A model generated the notes under the pieces. It was given only the letters and a program-made list of their open reading frames with translations. It was not told the DNA's origin and did not search any database. Of a DNA stretch of 7,313 nucleotides, positions 5,145-7,313 are shown in pieces. Made by a program: the position numbers and the translations under genes. The stretch's first letter is position 1. Every line of letters begins with the position of its first letter. Location: assembly GCA_934215475.1 (NCBI GenBank), contig CAKPZY010000062.1, positions 1-7,313 on the forward strand, given 5' to 3'. This DNA is from an uncultured Ligilactobacillus sp. Lineage in GTDB: Bacteria > Bacillota > Bacilli > Lactobacillales > Lactobacillaceae.

Positions 5145-6353
5145 ATGACCACAATAATTAAGCATGCAGCGCTGTTTGACGGTGTCAAAGAGGAACTGCA
5201 AAAAGATAGCTGGCTTTCTTTTGATGAACAAACGGAGAAAATTGTGCAAATAGGGACTGGGGAGCCTGACCAACCAGAGGCTGAAAAAGTCATTGATGCT
5301 CATGGAAAATATTTACTTCCGGGGCTGATCAATGCACATACCCATATTATGATGAATCCTATTCATAATAAGTTAGATCACTTATCGGAAACTGAATGTA
5401 CAGTCAACGGTATCAACAACCTTAAGCAACTTTTAAACGCAGGTGTCACTTATATTCGGGATTGCGGGTGTGCCTTTGATACAGATATTAAGTTATCTCG
5501 GTTGATGGCAGAAGGTAAGGTTAGCGGTCCACAAATTGTTCCTTCTGGTCGGCCGATGTCTATGACTGGCGGACATGGCGATTTTGTGGAGGGCATTGAC
5601 GGAGATACAGTTTGGGGACATTTAACAGATTCTGTTGATGAAATGCGCCACGCAGTTCGTATTCAGTTTAAACATGGAGCTAAAAATATTAAAGTCATGG
5701 CTACTGGCGGTGTAATGTCTGCGACTGATGAAATTGATGATATCGAATTGAGTGGACCAGAATTGGCAGTGGCAGTTCAAGAAGCCCACTCTAAGCACAT
5801 GACAGTGGCCTCGCATGCTCAAGGAAATCTGGGAATTCAGCTTTCTTTAGAAGCCGGGGTTGATTCAATTGAACACGGGATCTATGTTGATGAGGACCAA
5901 GCTGAGTTCATGAAGGAAAATAATATTTTCTTGGTTCCAACGTTGAATGCATCACAATGTATTTCTGATGAAGGAAAAGGGATCTTACCAGATTATATGA
6001 TGCGTAAAAATGATAACGTCAAGCGGGATTTCTTTAAAAATATAGCGATGGCTCTAAAAAAGGGCGTTAAGGTGGCAGTTGGAACCGATGCCGGGACGCC
6101 ATTTAATCGTTTTGATATCGGAACAGCACGTGAGATCGAACTATTGGTTTCCATTGGGGCAACAAATGCTCAGGCTTTATTTGGGGCGACTAGGTATGCT
6201 GCGGAATTGCTGAGAATAGATGCTAACTATGGCACCTTAGAAGAAGGAAAGTTTGCGGATATGCTTTTACTTGATAAAAACCCATTGGATGATATAACAG
6301 CAATCAGGACATCCCATAAGGAAATCTTTCAAAAAGGAAAAAAGGTTAAGTGA
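5145..6353 (+). CDS. Metal-dependent amidohydrolase, dipeptidase-like, 402 aa (second paralog)
   Basis: Tandem paralog of the preceding gene, same family, length and layout. Over residues 131-220 of each protein 71 of 90 positions are identical by my count; the N-terminus and the segment around 266-295 differ more. Metal ligands are intact: H65 and H67 (NAHTH), K183 (NIKVMATGG), H224 (ASHAQG), H244 (IEHG), D315 (VGTDAGTP), plus SMTGGHGDF at 139-147. Differences near the active site include N63 where the first paralog has D61, and FLVPTLNASQCISDEG in place of YLTPTLIAGYTIPKYG, which may alter side-chain preference. The start at 5145 is set by the AGGAGG that overlaps the upstream stop; an open frame reaching back to 5052 lies inside the first gene and is rejected. 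It could hydrolyse a related but different dipeptide or acyl amino acid, or form a mixed oligomer with its partner; neither can be shown here. Confidence 0.9.
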   Translation: MTTIIKHAALFDGVKEELQKDSWLSFDEQTEKIVQIGTGEPDQPEAEKVIDAHGKYLLPGLINAHTHIMMNPIHNKLDHLSETECTVNGINNLKQLLNAGVTYIRDCGCAFDTDIKLSRLMAEGKVSGPQIVPSGRPMSMTGGHGDFVEGIDGDTVWGHLTDSVDEMRHAVRIQFKHGAKNIKVMATGGVMSATDEIDDIELSGPELAVAVQEAHSKHMTVASHAQGNLGIQLSLEAGVDSIEHGIYVDEDQAEFMKENNIFLVPTLNASQCISDEGKGILPDYMMRKNDNVKRDFFKNIAMALKKGVKVAVGTDAGTPFNRFDIGTAREIELLVSIGATNAQALFGATRYAAELLRIDANYGTLEEGKFADMLLLDKNPLDDITAIRTSHKEIFQKGKKVK

Positions 6354-6366
6354 CTTTACAAAAAGT

Positions 6367-6423
6367 GAAGTGAACCCCCGAGATTGGGCAACAATCTCGG
6401 GGGTTCACTTCAGCTTTTGATTT
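6367..6423. terminator. Strong terminator closing the amidohydrolase operon
   Basis: Arms 6367-6386 and 6392-6411 are perfectly complementary over 20 bp, with a 5-base GGCAA loop, starting 13 bases after the stop codon of the second amidohydrolase. The plus strand continues AGCTTTTGATTT; the minus strand continues ACTTTTTG, so it could stop transcription both ways. It isolates the operon from pstS. Confidence 0.9.
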
Positions 6424-6460
6424 AATTGCGGCTTATGTTATTGCTTTTTCCTCCTTAAAA

Positions 6461-6477
6461 ATTACACGGCCTTTACA
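6461..6477 (+). promoter_or_regulatory. Candidate Pho box upstream of pstS
   Basis: ATTACA (6461-6466) and TTTACA (6472-6477) are direct repeats exactly 11 bp apart, matching the TT(A/T/C)ACA repeats known for PhoP of the PhoPR phosphate system in Bacillus. The second repeat also serves as the likely -35 element. Further repeats in the same phase are degenerate (AAAACT at 6483), so this is a partial box. Confidence 0.45.
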
Positions 6478-6500
6478 CTTTTAAAACTATTACCTAATAT
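6472..6500 (+). promoter_or_regulatory. Promoter of pstS
   Basis: TTTACA (6472-6477), a 17-base spacer and TAATAT (6495-6500) give a good sigma-A-type promoter about 60 bases before the start codon. It overlaps the Pho-box repeats, consistent with induction under phosphate starvation. Confidence 0.55.
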
Positions 6501-6563
6501 TTAAGGTTTATCCTAAAGTTGAAAAATGTATGGTCGAATTATCAACTGAATGGGGGAACAATG

Positions 6564-7313
6564 ATGAGAAAGGTAATTGGCGGCGTATTTACATGCATTA
6601 TTTTAGGAACGTTATGCTTATTGTTTACAGGTTGTCAGTCTGAGCAAAAAAATGATCTGGGTACGAATGCGACACAAAACGATGTCACCATTGCTGGGTC
6701 AACTTCGTTGCAACCGTTAGTCGAAAAAGCGGTTAAGCTGTATAAAGAAAAGATCCCTGGCGCACGGATCACAGTTGAAGGCGGTGGGTCTGCTGCAGGT
6801 TTGATGAAAGTACAAAATGGCACTGCACAAATAGGTAATTCGGATATATTTGCTGAACAACAAGAAGGCATTCACCCCGACAAATTACGTGATTACCGTG
6901 TTGCAGTGGTTGGGGTAGCTCCAGTCGTCAATAAAGATGTTGGCATCACGAATGTGACAATGAGCCAGTTACGGGATATCTTCCTTGGCCGCATAACCAA
7001 TTGGCAGCAGCTTGGTGGGAAGAATGAGAAAATTTCAGTAATTACTCGTACAAAAGATTCAGGCACGCGCACAACGTTTCAACGTGCTGTACTTTATATG
7101 TACGATAAGCCGGTAAAAACACAAGAGCAAACCTCTAATCAGGATGTCAAAGACATAGTTGAAAAAACACCCGGGGCAGTCAGTTATTTGCCTTTTTCAT
7201 ATTTGAACGATACTAACAACATCCAAACTTTAACAATTGATCGAGTTGCACCTAATTATCAAAATGTATCTGTCAACAAATGGAAAATTTGGTCCTATGA
7301 ACACATGTATACT
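6564..7313 (+). CDS. pstS: Phosphate ABC transporter, phosphate-binding lipoprotein (partial, 3' end cut)
   Basis: Extracellular, membrane-anchored phosphate receptor that hands phosphate to the PstCAB importer. A signal peptide runs from MRKVIGG to a lipobox LFTGC with the lipidated cysteine at residue 24. The mature part shows the phosphate-binding landmarks of the PstS family: AGSTSLQP (44-51), EGGGSAAGL (72-80), IGNSDIF (90-96), LRDIFLGRITNWQQLGG (136-152) and DSGTRTTF (165-172). The 250 visible codons are open to the edge without a stop; family members are about 285-300 residues, so roughly 35-50 are missing. GGGGG (6552-6556) is seven bases from this ATG and four from the ATG just before it (6561), so the second is preferred, with little consequence. 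pstC, pstA and pstB are expected beyond the edge. Confidence 0.92.
   Translation, partial: MRKVIGGVFTCIILGTLCLLFTGCQSEQKNDLGTNATQNDVTIAGSTSLQPLVEKAVKLYKEKIPGARITVEGGGSAAGLMKVQNGTAQIGNSDIFAEQQEGIHPDKLRDYRVAVVGVAPVVNKDVGITNVTMSQLRDIFLGRITNWQQLGGKNEKISVITRTKDSGTRTTFQRAVLYMYDKPVKTQEQTSNQDVKDIVEKTPGAVSYLPFSYLNDTNNIQTLTIDRVAPNYQNVSVNKWKIWSYEHMYT

Noticed and set aside
1..7313. CRISPR arrays, insertion sequences or transposases
   Set aside because: No regularly spaced direct repeats, no transposase motifs, and no paired terminal inverted repeats with target duplications were seen.

Overview
The window looks like chromosomal DNA of a low-GC Firmicute, most likely a lactic acid bacterium of the Lactobacillus group. 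The reasons are the AT-rich intergenic DNA, strong AGGAGG-type ribosome binding sites, hairpin-plus-T-run terminators, a TTG start, and the overall style of the proteins. The genus is inferred and cannot be fixed from this sequence alone.

Layout, left to right. Bases 1-113 hold an edge fragment whose coding strand is uncertain. Bases 70-667 carry no convincing gene, only a bidirectional terminator-like hairpin (342-380). A 12-helix MFS drug/metabolite efflux-type transporter lies on the minus strand (668-1834). Its leader has a good promoter and a strong terminator hairpin squeezed between that promoter and the ribosome binding site, so the gene looks controlled by transcription attenuation. 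Bases 1990-2539 are mostly non-coding. They hold a weak 40-codon minus ORF, a possible decayed plus-strand ORF, and a bidirectional terminator (2423-2498). A minus-strand multi-pass permease with the look of a two-repeat GltS-like carrier follows (2540-3760).

Divergent from the permease is a two-gene plus-strand operon (3929-5134 and 5145-6353). It encodes two closely related cytoplasmic metal-dependent amidohydrolases of the Xaa-Pro / Xaa-Arg dipeptidase-like branch. They are tandem paralogs with all expected metal ligands, and the stop codon of the first lies within the ribosome binding site of the second. A perfect 20-bp stem terminator closes the operon. The window ends inside pstS, a phosphate-binding lipoprotein gene (6564 to the edge), preceded by a plausible sigma-A promoter and two TTNACA-type Pho-box repeats in 11-bp phase.

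The natural functional unit is the divergent permease plus twin amidohydrolases: a carrier that may import a dipeptide, N-acyl amino acid or related amide, and two hydrolases that could split it with different side-chain preference. The substrate is unknown. The MFS gene and pstS appear to be independent neighbours. The two most interesting features are the attenuator-like leader of the MFS gene and the duplicated hydrolase-permease module.
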